Shown here piece by piece: positions 9,757 to 17,105 of a DNA stretch of 64,000 nt; positions within the stretch are counted from its first letter, which is position 1; each line of letters opens with the position of its first letter. Location: assembly GCA_016213675.1 (NCBI GenBank), contig JACQZW010000044.1, forward strand, positions 186,001 to 250,000, given 5' to 3'. The translations under genes and the position numbers were made by a program. Source of the stretch: Acidobacteriota bacterium (GTDB lineage Bacteria; Acidobacteriota; Thermoanaerobaculia; Thermoanaerobaculales; Thermoanaerobaculaceae). The notes beneath the pieces were generated by a model, which had not been told where the DNA came from, made no database searches, and saw nothing but the letters and a program-made list of their open reading frames with translations.

Positions 9757-10662
9757 TCACTTGCCTCCGTTTTCACCGCTGTGCTGGCTGGCCATCACCA
9801 GCCCGAGCAGCCCGAACAGCGCCAGCGGCGGGACGAAGTTCTTGAACACGCCGTGCTGGATCTTCTCGGTCAGCTCCGGGACCGGACGGCTGCCGAGCGG
9901 CGGCAGGTCGGCGCGCGCGAAGTCGACGCCAGTCAAGTACAGCCAGCTCGTGCCGCCGACCTCGGTCTCGCCGTAGAGATGGTCGAGATAGCGGCCGGGG
10001 GACGCGACGGCCTTCTGGTGAGCCAGCGACCTCAGCTCGCGCCGCCGCCCGAACGTCAGCGCCTCGTTGGGGCAGTTCTCCACGCAGGCGGGCTTGCGCC
10101 CCTCCTTGATGATGCGCTCGGCGCAGAAGCCGCACTTCATCACGCGGGGCTGGAGCGCCTTGGCGTACTCGTAGCCCGGGATCTGGAAGGGGCACGCGAC
10201 CATGCAGTAGCGGCAGCCGATGCACTTCCAGGCGTCGTAGGTGACCGGGCCCTCGGGCTGCTTGCGCAGCGCGCCGACGATGCACGCCGAGGCGCAGGCG
10301 GGATGGTTGCAGTGCATGCACTGGACCTTGGCGTAGACCGGCTGCGGGGTCTCGGGCGGGGCGGCGATCTGGTTGACGACGGTGTAGGCGGTCGCGTCAG
10401 GGCGCCGGTGGACCGTCGTCACGCTCTTGTCGTCGAACTCCGTCCGTGCGCGGCGAGGCACATCGTTGGCCTCGTTGCAGCCCCACTCGCACTTTCGGCA
10501 ACCGATGCAGAACGTCGTGTCGACCAGGACCCCGTAGGCGTCGTCGAACGCGTTGTCCGGGGCTGGGGACGCGTGGGCCGAGGTCGGGAGGGTGGCGGCC
10601 GCGGCAAAGGCGACCGGTCCGGCTGCGGTGAGTTTCAGGAAATCGCGGCGACGTAGGCTCAT
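9757..10662 (-). CDS. Tat-exported 4x[4Fe-4S] ferredoxin subunit (HybA/HmcB/CbcT-like)
   Basis: 301 residues. The N-terminus has a twin-arginine signal (RRRDFLKL) with an Ala-rich h-region. Four ferredoxin cysteine clusters follow: CIGCRKCEWGC, CMHCNHPACASAC, CIGCRYCMVAC and CGFCAERI...CVENC. A single hydrophobic segment near the C-terminus (ALFGLLGLVMA) would anchor it, as in HybA. It should carry electrons between the NrfD subunit and the multiheme cytochrome on the periplasmic face. ATG 10662 lies 6 nt from AGGTGA and at the Tat signal; the open frame extends to 10803 without a plausible start. First gene of its operon. Confidence 0.9.
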   Translation of the reverse strand: MSLRRRDFLKLTAAGPVAFAAAATLPTSAHASPAPDNAFDDAYGVLVDTTFCIGCRKCEWGCNEANDVPRRARTEFDDKSVTTVHRRPDATAYTVVNQIAAPPETPQPVYAKVQCMHCNHPACASACIVGALRKQPEGPVTYDAWKCIGCRYCMVACPFQIPGYEYAKALQPRVMKCGFCAERIIKEGRKPACVENCPNEALTFGRRRELRSLAHQKAVASPGRYLDHLYGETEVGGTSWLYLTGVDFARADLPPLGSRPVPELTEKIQHGVFKNFVPPLALFGLLGLVMASQHSGENGGK

Positions 10663-10783
10663 GTCATCACCTTCGGGAGGGGAGGTCGTGTTCGATCCGG
10701 GACTCTTCGTGTGAGGCCGGGCTCGTGAACCCGTCGAAGCGGGGCGGGATCGGCGCTTCCCCTCACCGGAGGTGATAGTAGCG

Positions 10784-10813
10784 GAATTAGGACATTTCAG
10801 CAAGTAGTGTCAA
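10784..10813 (-). promoter_or_regulatory. Promoter of the Fe-S/NrfD/13-heme operon
   Basis: On the minus strand a consensus -35 TTGACA (10813-10808) is followed by 18 bp and TAATTC (10789-10784). The leader to the ATG at 10662 would be about 115 nt. Confidence 0.6.
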
Positions 10814-10823
10814 CTGAGTGTCA
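10806..10823 (-). promoter_or_regulatory. Tandem TGACACT operator candidate
   Basis: Two identical TGACACT heptamers spaced by 4 nt (11-bp period, one helical turn) overlap and flank the -35 box of the cytochrome operon. Such direct repeats are typical of response-regulator sites. The binding protein is unknown. Confidence 0.45.
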
Positions 10824-10864
10824 CTAGCTGCCCAGGAAACCTGGGAAACCGGGGGAAACCGGGC

Positions 10865-10893
10865 TTGCGTCGCCGGCTAAGTGGAGCTAACAT
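10865..10893 (+). promoter_or_regulatory. Promoter of the tetraheme cytochrome gene
   Basis: TTGCGT (10865-10870), 17 bp, TAACAT (10888-10893). Transcription would start near 10900, about 32 nt before the ATG. Confidence 0.5.
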
Positions 10894-10931
10894 TCCATGA
10901 CAGCCCCGTGATGGGGCGAAGGGAGGGATCG

Positions 10932-11378
10932 ATGAAGCGCACGTTGCTGCTGGGGGGCCTGATCATCGCGATCGTTGCTCTCGGTTCCATGGCGACTGCC
11001 GCGCCGACCTACATCGGGGCGGAGAAGTGCAAGATGTGTCACAAGATCCAGTACGAGTCGTGGGGCCAGACGAAGCACGCCAAGGCGACCGAGGCGGCCA
11101 AGGCGTCGACGGAGTGGAAGTTCGAGGCGGCGTGCCTGACCTGCCATGCGACCAACAAGGACGAGGCGATGGCCGGAGTGCAGTGCGAGGCCTGCCACGG
11201 GCCGGGCTCCGAGTACAAGCCGATCGCAGTCATGAAGGACAAGGCGAAGGCCGTTGCCGCCGGGCTCGTGATCCCGACCCAGGCGACCTGCGACGGGTGT
11301 CACGATGGCAAGGAGCACCACAAGGCCATCACCTTCGACGCCACCATCGTCCACGCCCACAAGGCGCCCGCGAAGTAG
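10932..11378 (+). CDS. Small tetraheme cytochrome c (c554-like)
   Basis: 148 residues with an N-terminal signal peptide ending near ATAAP and four heme motifs: CKMCHK, CLTCHA, CEACHG and CDGCHD. The opening YIGAEKCKMCHKIQYESW and the CEACHGPGSEY segment match the cytochrome c554/c' family fold. It is probably a soluble periplasmic electron shuttle for the membrane complexes encoded next door. ATG 10932 follows GGGAGGGA closely. It is transcribed divergently from the Fe-S/NrfD operon and ends at a strong terminator, so it is a single-gene unit. Confidence 0.88.
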   Translation: MKRTLLLGGLIIAIVALGSMATAAPTYIGAEKCKMCHKIQYESWGQTKHAKATEAAKASTEWKFEAACLTCHATNKDEAMAGVQCEACHGPGSEYKPIAVMKDKAKAVAAGLVIPTQATCDGCHDGKEHHKAITFDATIVHAHKAPAK

Positions 11379-11401
11379 TAGCTCCGCACGGACATCAACG
11401 A

Positions 11402-11429
11402 ACGGCGGCCTCCGGGCCGCCGTTTTTCC
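11402..11429 (+). terminator. Intrinsic terminator of the tetraheme cytochrome gene
   Basis: A 9-bp perfect stem (11402-11410 with 11415-11423), TCCG tetraloop and a run of five T's. One of the clearest rho-independent terminators in the window. Confidence 0.85.
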
Positions 11430-11474
11430 TGGTGATGAGCAGCGAAACGGAGATCTCATCGCTGCCGTCGACCC

Positions 11475-11509
11475 GGGACTCAGGACTCGGGACTCAGGAC
11501 CCGGGACTG
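11475..11509 (+). repeat. Heptamer repeat array B
   Basis: Five 7-bp units: GGGACTC, AGGACTC, GGGACTC, AGGACCC, GGGACTG. The array lies directly beyond the stop codon of the minus-strand exonuclease gene at 11511. It is the reverse complement family of array A. Confidence 0.8.
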
Positions 11510-11510
11510 A

Positions 11511-12119
11511 CTACCAGGCGACTTCGACCCGCTGCGGGGCGCCCGAGAAGCGCGACACCAGGACGTAGCGGTTCCGCTTGCCGAAGAGGTAGAGGTCCCG
11601 TGTCAGGCGGACGTCGTCGATGCAGTACTTCTCGATGAGGTCGACCCGCCCCTCGCGCCACCACTCGAGGGCCTGGAGGCCGTCGGCGCTCTTGCCGGCG
11701 TTCAGGGTCGCGTGGACGACGGAGTCGAGCTTCGGGCGGAAGCCCAGCCGCTGCTGGAGGTCGACCATCAGGTCCAGCGTCGGGGCCTTCTCGATCGGCA
11801 CGTCACGGTAGCCCTTGAGCACCTCGTAGTCGAAGCCCAGGAGGTTGTAGCCGACCACCAGCTCGGCGCCGAGGAGGAGGTCGACGAGCTTGCCGGCATC
11901 GGGCTCGTAGAAGGTGATGAAGCGATCCTCGAGGAACGAGTAGACGATGCCGACGGACATCCCGAGCTGGCGCATCTGCGTGCGACCGCCGACGTCCTGG
12001 AACGAGCGTTGCGTTTCGAGGTCGAAGACCAGGATGCTCTTGCCCTTGGGCGCCTCGCGGGCGGTGTTGTCCTCGAACAGGCTGAGCTGGCCGGTCCACT
12101 CGTCGGAGCTTCGTGCCAC
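11511..12119 (-). CDS. DEDD-family 3'-5' exonuclease (RNase H-like)
   Basis: About 202 residues of a ribonuclease H-like exonuclease fold: ILVFDLETQ (first Asp and Glu), GYNLLGFDYEVL (second Asp) and YCIDDVRLTRDLY (Tyr and final Asp). It is the family often annotated as predicted exonuclease or YprB-like; a DEDDy-type arrangement is suggested by the Tyr four residues before Asp. It probably trims DNA or RNA 3' ends; no helicase domain is fused. GTG 12119 is chosen because GGGAGGG lies 4 nt upstream; the N-terminal 30 residues before the fold are variable. It diverges from the next gene with overlapping -10 boxes. Confidence 0.75.
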   Translation of the reverse strand: MARSSDEWTGQLSLFEDNTAREAPKGKSILVFDLETQRSFQDVGGRTQMRQLGMSVGIVYSFLEDRFITFYEPDAGKLVDLLLGAELVVGYNLLGFDYEVLKGYRDVPIEKAPTLDLMVDLQQRLGFRPKLDSVVHATLNAGKSADGLQALEWWREGRVDLIEKYCIDDVRLTRDLYLFGKRNRYVLVSRFSGAPQRVEVAW

Positions 12120-12142
12120 GTTTCCCTCCCGGACGGGCGGCG

Positions 12143-12152
12143 AGTGTAACAT
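12143..12152. promoter_or_regulatory. Overlapping divergent -10 boxes
   Basis: AGTGTAACAT contains TACACT on the minus strand (12148-12143), placed about 24 nt before the exonuclease start, and TAACAT on the plus strand (12147-12152), placed 7 nt before the GTG at 12160. The two promoters cannot be occupied at once. Confidence 0.4.
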
Positions 12153-12159
12153 GCTGGCC

Positions 12160-12783
12160 GTGGCTCGGATCGACCTGCTCCCAACGCGCTTCCACCCATG
12201 CGGACGCGGTCATGCATCCCGGACCTTCCACCCGTGGCTCGAGGTGTCGACGAGGCTCAGAGTGAGCGTGGACTCCTGGGCGGTCGACGCGACGCTCTGG
12301 CGCCGCTGGGCCGTCCCGTTCCGGGGCGGCGCGCCCGCAATCGCCGACGCCGTCGTCTTCGACAGCGGACGCCGCGCCGGGGCTGTCGGCGAACCGGCAC
12401 CGGAGCTGCGGGCGGGCGAGGCTGAGCTCGACGATGCCCGGGCGGAGGAGGTCGTCTCCGGGCTGCTCGCGGGATGGCGGCCGGAGCTTCACCGGTCGGC
12501 GGCGCTCGGGCTCGTCTCCGAGATCGGCGAGCCGCGCGACGCGTTCCGGCGGCGCTGCCAGGCCGCGCTGGGTGAGGCGGTCCGCGGCGGCGCGCTGCAA
12601 GGCGACGCGGGTGTCGCGACGGTGCAGGCCGTGCGGGCGTCCATCGAGACGCGTGTCGTCGAGCCCGCCGCGATCGAGCTGCTCGCCGCGCGGGTCGGGA
12701 TCGGCTGGTTCGGCGCGGCGGACCAGCCCGGGGAGGCCGACGGCGAGCTCATGATCGCGGGCCAGGTGCGGACGCGGCGATGA
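12160..12783 (+). CDS. Unrecognised protein, coupled to a CDF transporter
   Basis: About 207 residues, rich in Ala and Arg, with no signal peptide, no membrane helix and no motif that I recognise. GTG 12160 is preferred over ATG 12151 because a TAACAT box lies exactly 7 nt upstream, as in other leaderless genes here; neither has a Shine-Dalgarno. Its stop overlaps the next gene's start (ATGA at 12780-12783), so translation of the metal-cation transporter is probably coupled to it. This suggests a related role, for example in metal handling, but that is only context. Alternative: a DNA-repair-type protein paired with the divergent exonuclease. Confidence 0.55.
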   Translation: MARIDLLPTRFHPCGRGHASRTFHPWLEVSTRLRVSVDSWAVDATLWRRWAVPFRGGAPAIADAVVFDSGRRAGAVGEPAPELRAGEAELDDARAEEVVSGLLAGWRPELHRSAALGLVSEIGEPRDAFRRRCQAALGEAVRGGALQGDAGVATVQAVRASIETRVVEPAAIELLAARVGIGWFGAADQPGEADGELMIAGQVRTRR

Positions 12784-13646
12784 GGGACGAACGCCGGAAG
12801 ATCCTGGCCGCGATAGTGGCGACCTCGACGGCTGCGGTGCTGGCCGCAGCCAAGCTGGTGATCGGGATCGTCACCGGCTCGCTGGCGGTGGTGGCCTCGG
12901 CGGTCGACTCGCTGATGGACGTGGCGTGCTCGGGCCTCAACGCCTACTTCCTGCGGCTGGCGGCCGACCCGCCCGACGCCGAGCACGCGTTCGGGCACGG
13001 CAAGGCGGAGGCGTTGTCCGGAGTGATCCAGGCCGTCATCATCGCCATGGGCGGCGTCTGGCTGCTCGTCAGGGGCGTGCACCGGCTGGTGGCGCCGCTG
13101 CCGGTGACGACCCCCGAGGCCGGTGTCGCGGTGAGCGTCGGGGCGTTGGCGGTCTCGCTCGTCCTCGTCGCCTATCTCCGGCGCGAGGCCCGCGAGACGC
13201 GATCGATCGCGCTCGAGGCCGACGCGTTCCACTACGTGACCGACATCGCCACCAACGTGGTAGCGGGACTCGCGCTCCTCGGCTACTGGCTGCTCGGCTG
13301 GCTCTGGCTCGATCCGGTCGCCTCGATGCTGATCGCGGCCTACATCATCAAGAGTGCGATCGAGATTCTGCGGGACGCCGCCGAGGAGCTGCTCGACCGC
13401 GGGCTGCCGCGCGAGGTCGAGGACGAGGTCAAGAGCCTGATCGCCGGCTTCGCGCCCGAGGTGCGGGGCTATCGGCAGTTCCGGTCGCGCCGGGCCGGAG
13501 GCACGCAGTTCTTCGAGTTCGCGCTCCTCGTGGAGCGCTCGACGTCGTTCGAGCGCTCGCACGAAGTCGCGGAGCAGGCCGCCGACGCGATCCGCCGACG
13601 CCACGGCGCTGCCGCCCAGGTGATGGTCCACACCGATCCGGTGTGA
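12780..13646 (+). CDS. Cation diffusion facilitator (FieF/ZitB-type) metal exporter
   Basis: 288 residues with about six membrane helices and a C-terminal cytosolic ferredoxin-like domain. Helix II has the metal-site SAVDSLMD, the loop has FGHGKAEALS, and helix V has DAFHYVTDIATN with the His/Asp pair of the transport site. Family members export Zn, Fe(II), Co or Cd by proton exchange across the inner membrane. The Asp-rather-than-His pattern in helix II resembles FieF, which accepts Fe(II) and Zn(II). The C-terminal domain ends in a histidine-containing strand (VMVHTDP), as usual. ATG overlaps the upstream stop. Confidence 0.92.
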   Translation: MRDERRKILAAIVATSTAAVLAAAKLVIGIVTGSLAVVASAVDSLMDVACSGLNAYFLRLAADPPDAEHAFGHGKAEALSGVIQAVIIAMGGVWLLVRGVHRLVAPLPVTTPEAGVAVSVGALAVSLVLVAYLRREARETRSIALEADAFHYVTDIATNVVAGLALLGYWLLGWLWLDPVASMLIAAYIIKSAIEILRDAAEELLDRGLPREVEDEVKSLIAGFAPEVRGYRQFRSRRAGGTQFFEFALLVERSTSFERSHEVAEQAADAIRRRHGAAAQVMVHTDPV

Positions 13647-13765
13647 TCCCACCGGCCCACCCAGTTGAGAGCCGGCACGGGCGAGCCTTCGTCGAGCCCG
13701 ACATCCGGGACCGATACGCGGCTAAGCCAGGAGACCGGATCGGGGCAAGGCGGGACCTGTGAGCT

Positions 13766-13914
13766 GTCGGCTGAGCCTTTTGCAGAACCCGTGATGCGAC
13801 GAGATTCTTCGCTTCGCTCAGAATGACAACGTGTTCGTTGACAAGGAGTAAGGGCTTGTCACCCTGAGCGCAGCGAAGGGTCTCGTTGAGTTTTGCAGGA
13901 GGCTCGGCTGTGAC
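13766..13914. repeat. About 150-bp imperfect palindrome (MITE-like interspersed repeat)
   Basis: The core arms 13801-13829 and 13856-13884 are 29 bp each and match at 24 positions when one is reverse-complemented. The outer flanks (TGAGCCTTTTGCAGAA against its partner near 13890-13905) continue the palindrome. The arm text (ATTCTTCGCTTCGCTCAGAATGAC) resembles a repeat seen between genes in many environmental bacterial genomes. No gene lies in 13647-13937. It could be a non-autonomous element or a transcribed hairpin. Confidence 0.75.
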
Positions 13915-13937
13915 CGTCGAACCGGCTGGGTGGGGGA

Positions 13938-14432
13938 TCAGTAGTCGTAGAGGCCGTCGTCGCGGGTCGGGGGTCCCGACGGTCCGCCGGCGCCCTCTTC
14001 GTCGCCCATCTCCTCCTCGAGGCGCGGCCCAAGCTCTTCCTCGAGCGCCTCGGGGTCCTCCCCGGACTCCATCCGGCGGAACATCTCCTCCATCGTCGGC
14101 GTGACCGCCTCGCCGGAGGCCTCGGCCAGGCGCCGCATCATCCTCGCCATGACCCGGGGATCCTCGGCGTCCTTCTCGTCGAGCTCTCCAGCCATCCGCA
14201 TCGCCTCCTGCTCGAGGCGCTGCATCGCCGCGTCGTCGCCGCCCCCGGCGGCGTCCGGCCTCGGTTCTCCGGCGGACTTCTTCGAGGCCGTGACGGCGAA
14301 CGCTGAGGGGACGCGGGTCAGCCCGGTCGCCCCGCACTTCGGGCAGGAGGGCTCGCGGGCCGGCGAGGGCGACAGCGAGAGGAAGCTGTAGATGCGGTTG
14401 CAGGCAGGGCAGAGGAACTCGAAGATCGGCAT
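13938..14432 (-). CDS. FmdB-family zinc ribbon protein
   Basis: 164 residues. The N-terminal 40 form the FmdB zinc ribbon (PIFEFLCPACNRIYSF and CPKCGATGLTRVPSAF, two CxxC knuckles). The rest is an acidic, Met/Glu-rich helical tail with no known fold. FmdB-type proteins are small, of uncertain function, and often annotated as putative regulators. ATG 14432 begins the conserved ribbon; a G-rich stretch is the only Shine-Dalgarno candidate. A TAGAAT box lies 18 nt upstream. The gene starts 44 nt from the stop of the ThyX-like gene and may follow it in one transcript. Confidence 0.8.
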   Translation of the reverse strand: MPIFEFLCPACNRIYSFLSLSPSPAREPSCPKCGATGLTRVPSAFAVTASKKSAGEPRPDAAGGGDDAAMQRLEQEAMRMAGELDEKDAEDPRVMARMMRRLAEASGEAVTPTMEEMFRRMESGEDPEALEEELGPRLEEEMGDEEGAGGPSGPPTRDDGLYDY

Positions 14433-14475
14433 CAAACCCCCGTGCCCCGCATTCTAGCCCGGACGACTCGCGCGC

Positions 14476-16077
14476 TCAGCCGCCCGCGTGCTTCTTCCGC
14501 TCGGCGCGGGTCTCGGCCTGCAGCCTCTCGAGCGCCACCTGCTCGTGGTTGACGAACCCCATCGCCTGCGCGATGGCGCGGTGCCCCGCCCGCTCGGCGA
14601 TGAGGCGGTGCATCGCCTGGCAGACCCGGCGATACGAGGGGTGGCCGTGCGGCGCGGTGCGCAGCTCGAGCACGTGCATCGCCTCCCGGGCGTTCATCTG
14701 CATCGAGAAGCGGATCCTGAACGCCATCGGCACGGCGTACGGGGCGATCGCCGGCAGTTCGGCCTCGACGAGCTCGGCGTGGAGGGCGGCACATCCCTCC
14801 ATGACCTCGCGCCAGGCGGTCGCCAGCCCCGCCCCGACCACGTCCTCCGGGAGCACGTAGCCGTGCGCCGTGGAGAGCTGCTGCCACTCGAGAGTGAGGA
14901 GGCGGTGGCGCTGCAGGTCGCGGAACGCCCCGTAGTCTCCGAGCACGTCGAACCGGTACGAGGTGCGCTCGAACGCGCGCCCCGGCTTGTGGCGGCGGTT
15001 GCGACGCTCGCCGACGTAGGCGGCGAGGACCTCGGCCCGCGCCGCCGCCGGCATCGACCGGGCCAGGGCGAGGAGCTGGTCGTCGGGCAGCCGGCTGGAC
15101 GCGTAGAGGGCGGCGGCGACGACCTTGACCTCGCCCTCCGGGTCGAAGTCGGTGAGGGTGACCTCGGGGCGGTCCTCGGCGGCCAGGCCGTCGGCCAGGG
15201 AGCGGGCGAGAGCCTCGGTCGAGGTGCGCGTGTCCCTCAGGTAGCCGGTCCACTCGACGCCGCGGTCGGGCCGGTCGACCCGGTCCATGAACGCCGGCAC
15301 CACGGTGCGGAGCTCGGCCAGGATCGCCTCGGCGAGATCCTGCGCCTCGGCCAGAGGATGCGCGCGCAGTCGGAGGACCAGCAGCTCGTAGGCCTGGGCG
15401 CTGCCGAAGACCCCGACATTGGAGCGGGTGGCGGCGGGGAGGAGGCCGCGCAGGAGGTCGAGCGCGCGGGCGTGCAGCGCGCGGGCGTGGGCCGCCTCGG
15501 GGACGGCCGGATCGCGCGGGTTGACGCGCTCCAGGTGCGTCTTCAGCGGCGCCATGGCGCCGGCGTAGGTCGCGAAGGCATTGTCCAGGACCGTCCGGAA
15601 ACGGGTCGCCAGGTCCCGGCGGCCCTCCAGCTCGGCCGGGACCAGGTACCGCCACTGTCCGCCCGGGCGGTCGGTGTAGGGGATGTATCGGGTCGACTGC
15701 TCGAGGTACGACATCAGCCGCCCCCACTCGAGGAGCTTGGTGGCGACGTTGGAGACGCCCTCGCAGGCGACGTGGACGCCGGCGAGCTGAGCCACGGAGT
15801 CGTCGCCGTACTCGAGGAAGACCCGCTCGAAGAGGCGCTCCGCCCGCTGCGCGCCGACGGTCGGGGCCGCGTCGGCGCCGACCTGGTCGAGGAACTCGTC
15901 CAGGAACAGCCGGCGCAGGCTCTTCGGCGAGCGCGAGTAGCGGGCGAACAGGGCGGCCTTGACCAGCTCGGGGAGGTTGGTGAGGGCGAAGACGGCGCGG
16001 TCGGAGTTGGAGAAGTAGGGCGCCAGGAGCTCGCGCTCGTGCTCCGTGAACGTCTCGCCGAAGGCGGCAGCGGTCAT
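14476..16077 (-). CDS. Double-domain ThyX-like (FAD-dependent thymidylate synthase family)
   Basis: 533 residues, about twice a normal ThyX. The N-terminal half holds WGRLMSYLEQSTRY (about 118-131), which aligns with the ThyX motif RHRxxSxNExSxRY but has lost the first Arg-His. The C-terminal half holds QRHRLLTLEWQQLS (RHR at about 390) and the NAREAMHVLELRT segment that matches the ThyX C-terminal NxRExxHxxELR block. Each half therefore keeps part of the motif. ThyX makes dTMP from dUMP with methylenetetrahydrofolate and FAD; whether this version does so is not certain. ATG 16077 follows AGGAG at 8-9 nt. It diverges from the pseudo-patatin gene. Confidence 0.78.
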   Translation of the reverse strand: MTAAAFGETFTEHERELLAPYFSNSDRAVFALTNLPELVKAALFARYSRSPKSLRRLFLDEFLDQVGADAAPTVGAQRAERLFERVFLEYGDDSVAQLAGVHVACEGVSNVATKLLEWGRLMSYLEQSTRYIPYTDRPGGQWRYLVPAELEGRRDLATRFRTVLDNAFATYAGAMAPLKTHLERVNPRDPAVPEAAHARALHARALDLLRGLLPAATRSNVGVFGSAQAYELLVLRLRAHPLAEAQDLAEAILAELRTVVPAFMDRVDRPDRGVEWTGYLRDTRTSTEALARSLADGLAAEDRPEVTLTDFDPEGEVKVVAAALYASSRLPDDQLLALARSMPAAARAEVLAAYVGERRNRRHKPGRAFERTSYRFDVLGDYGAFRDLQRHRLLTLEWQQLSTAHGYVLPEDVVGAGLATAWREVMEGCAALHAELVEAELPAIAPYAVPMAFRIRFSMQMNAREAMHVLELRTAPHGHPSYRRVCQAMHRLIAERAGHRAIAQAMGFVNHEQVALERLQAETRAERKKHAGG

Positions 16078-16122
16078 CCTCGCGCTCCTCTCGCGGCGAA
16101 GCGTAGCAGGCGCCCCGCGTGC

Positions 16123-16128
16123 TAGCAT
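16123..16128 (+). promoter_or_regulatory. -10 box, leaderless type
   Basis: TAGCAT followed by 7 nt and the GTG at 16136, with no Shine-Dalgarno between them. Confidence 0.45.
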
Positions 16129-16135
16129 CCGCGCC

Positions 16136-17065
16136 GTGGGTGGGGAGCCTGAGCGGCCTGGCCTGATCGTGCTCGCCGACGGTGCGCACGCGGCATTCGC
16201 GGCCGGTGCCGTGGCCGCGCTGGCCCGCTCGGGCGCCCGCTGGCGGGTCACTGCCGGCGCCGGCCTCGGAGCCCACATCGCCGCACTCGCCGCCCTCGGT
16301 GAGACCGAGGAGATCGAACGGCGCTGGCGCCGCCAGGCCGAGCTCGGCTGCCCGTTGCTCCGCCCGCGGATCCGGGCCTGGCGGCAGCGCCTCGGCGCGG
16401 CCGAGGGGGCGCTGGTCCTGCCCGACGTGCTCGCCCTCGGCGGTTGGCTCGACCCGGTCGAGCTCGACGAGTTCCTCGCCCCGGAAGCCGCCGGACTGCC
16501 GGAGCGGTTGCGGCGTGCCGGCGCCCGCACCGTGGTCGCCGTCCACGACCTCGACCTCGGCGAGTCGCGCTGGGTCGCGATCGAGTCGGTCGGCGCGCCG
16601 GAGGCCTTGACCGTAGTCACGGCCGCCGCCAGCTTCCCGGCGGGATGGCCGCCGCTGGCTGCTCCTTCCGAGGGCGATCCCGGTCCGCTGTGGGGAGGCG
16701 TCGCGGCGGTGCCGGGTGGCGGCGTCCCGGCTGCGGCGGAAGCCGCCCGGTGGGACGTCGTGTGCGGCTTCCCGGTGCCCGCGGCACGGCGATCTGCGTC
16801 CGGCCCGTCGCTGTTCGAGCTCGTCCAACGTCGCGACCTCGACGGCGCGGCGGAGCGCGTCCGCGAATGGCGCCGGGAGCCGGCCGGCGCTGTGCGGGTC
16901 GTGGCGCCGACCGCTGAGGCATGGACGAGATTCGCGGACCGCGACGGGGCCGACCTCGGTCTCGAGTACCCGCTGCCGTGGGAGCAGAACGGCGAGCTGA
17001 CGGCCATCGTGCTCTCCTTCGGCCGTTTCGTCGCCGCCGAGGTCCGCGCGGCACCCGGTGTCTGA
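16136..17065 (+). CDS. Patatin-like protein lacking the catalytic serine
   Basis: 309 residues. The N-terminus follows the patatin fold pattern: a hydrophobic strand and loop (IVLADGAHAAFAAGAVAAL, residues 11-29) in place of GGGxRG, then VTAGAGLGAHIAAL (38-51) in place of the nucleophile elbow GxSxG. The serine position is Gly43, so lipase activity by the usual Ser/Asp dyad is not expected. No DGG/DGA box is clear either. No signal peptide is present. It may be a non-enzymatic, ligand-binding or regulatory relative of RssA-type proteins. GTG 16136 has a -10 box 7 nt upstream. Recognition of the fold is from pattern only. Confidence 0.55.
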   Translation: MGGEPERPGLIVLADGAHAAFAAGAVAALARSGARWRVTAGAGLGAHIAALAALGETEEIERRWRRQAELGCPLLRPRIRAWRQRLGAAEGALVLPDVLALGGWLDPVELDEFLAPEAAGLPERLRRAGARTVVAVHDLDLGESRWVAIESVGAPEALTVVTAAASFPAGWPPLAAPSEGDPGPLWGGVAAVPGGGVPAAAEAARWDVVCGFPVPAARRSASGPSLFELVQRRDLDGAAERVREWRREPAGAVRVVAPTAEAWTRFADRDGADLGLEYPLPWEQNGELTAIVLSFGRFVAAEVRAAPGV

Positions 17066-17105
17066 GTAGACTCCCGGAGGCTGGCCTCCGGCTTGGAGGA
17101 TGTCG

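Noticed and set aside
10854..10869. Sigma-54 promoter before the tetraheme cytochrome gene
   Set aside because: A TTGC block is present but no GG lies 10 bp before the GC; the sigma-70-type boxes fit better.
13647..13937. tRNA or other stable RNA gene in the gap after the CDF transporter
   Set aside because: No T-loop (GGTTCRA) or acceptor pairing; the structure present is the palindromic repeat.
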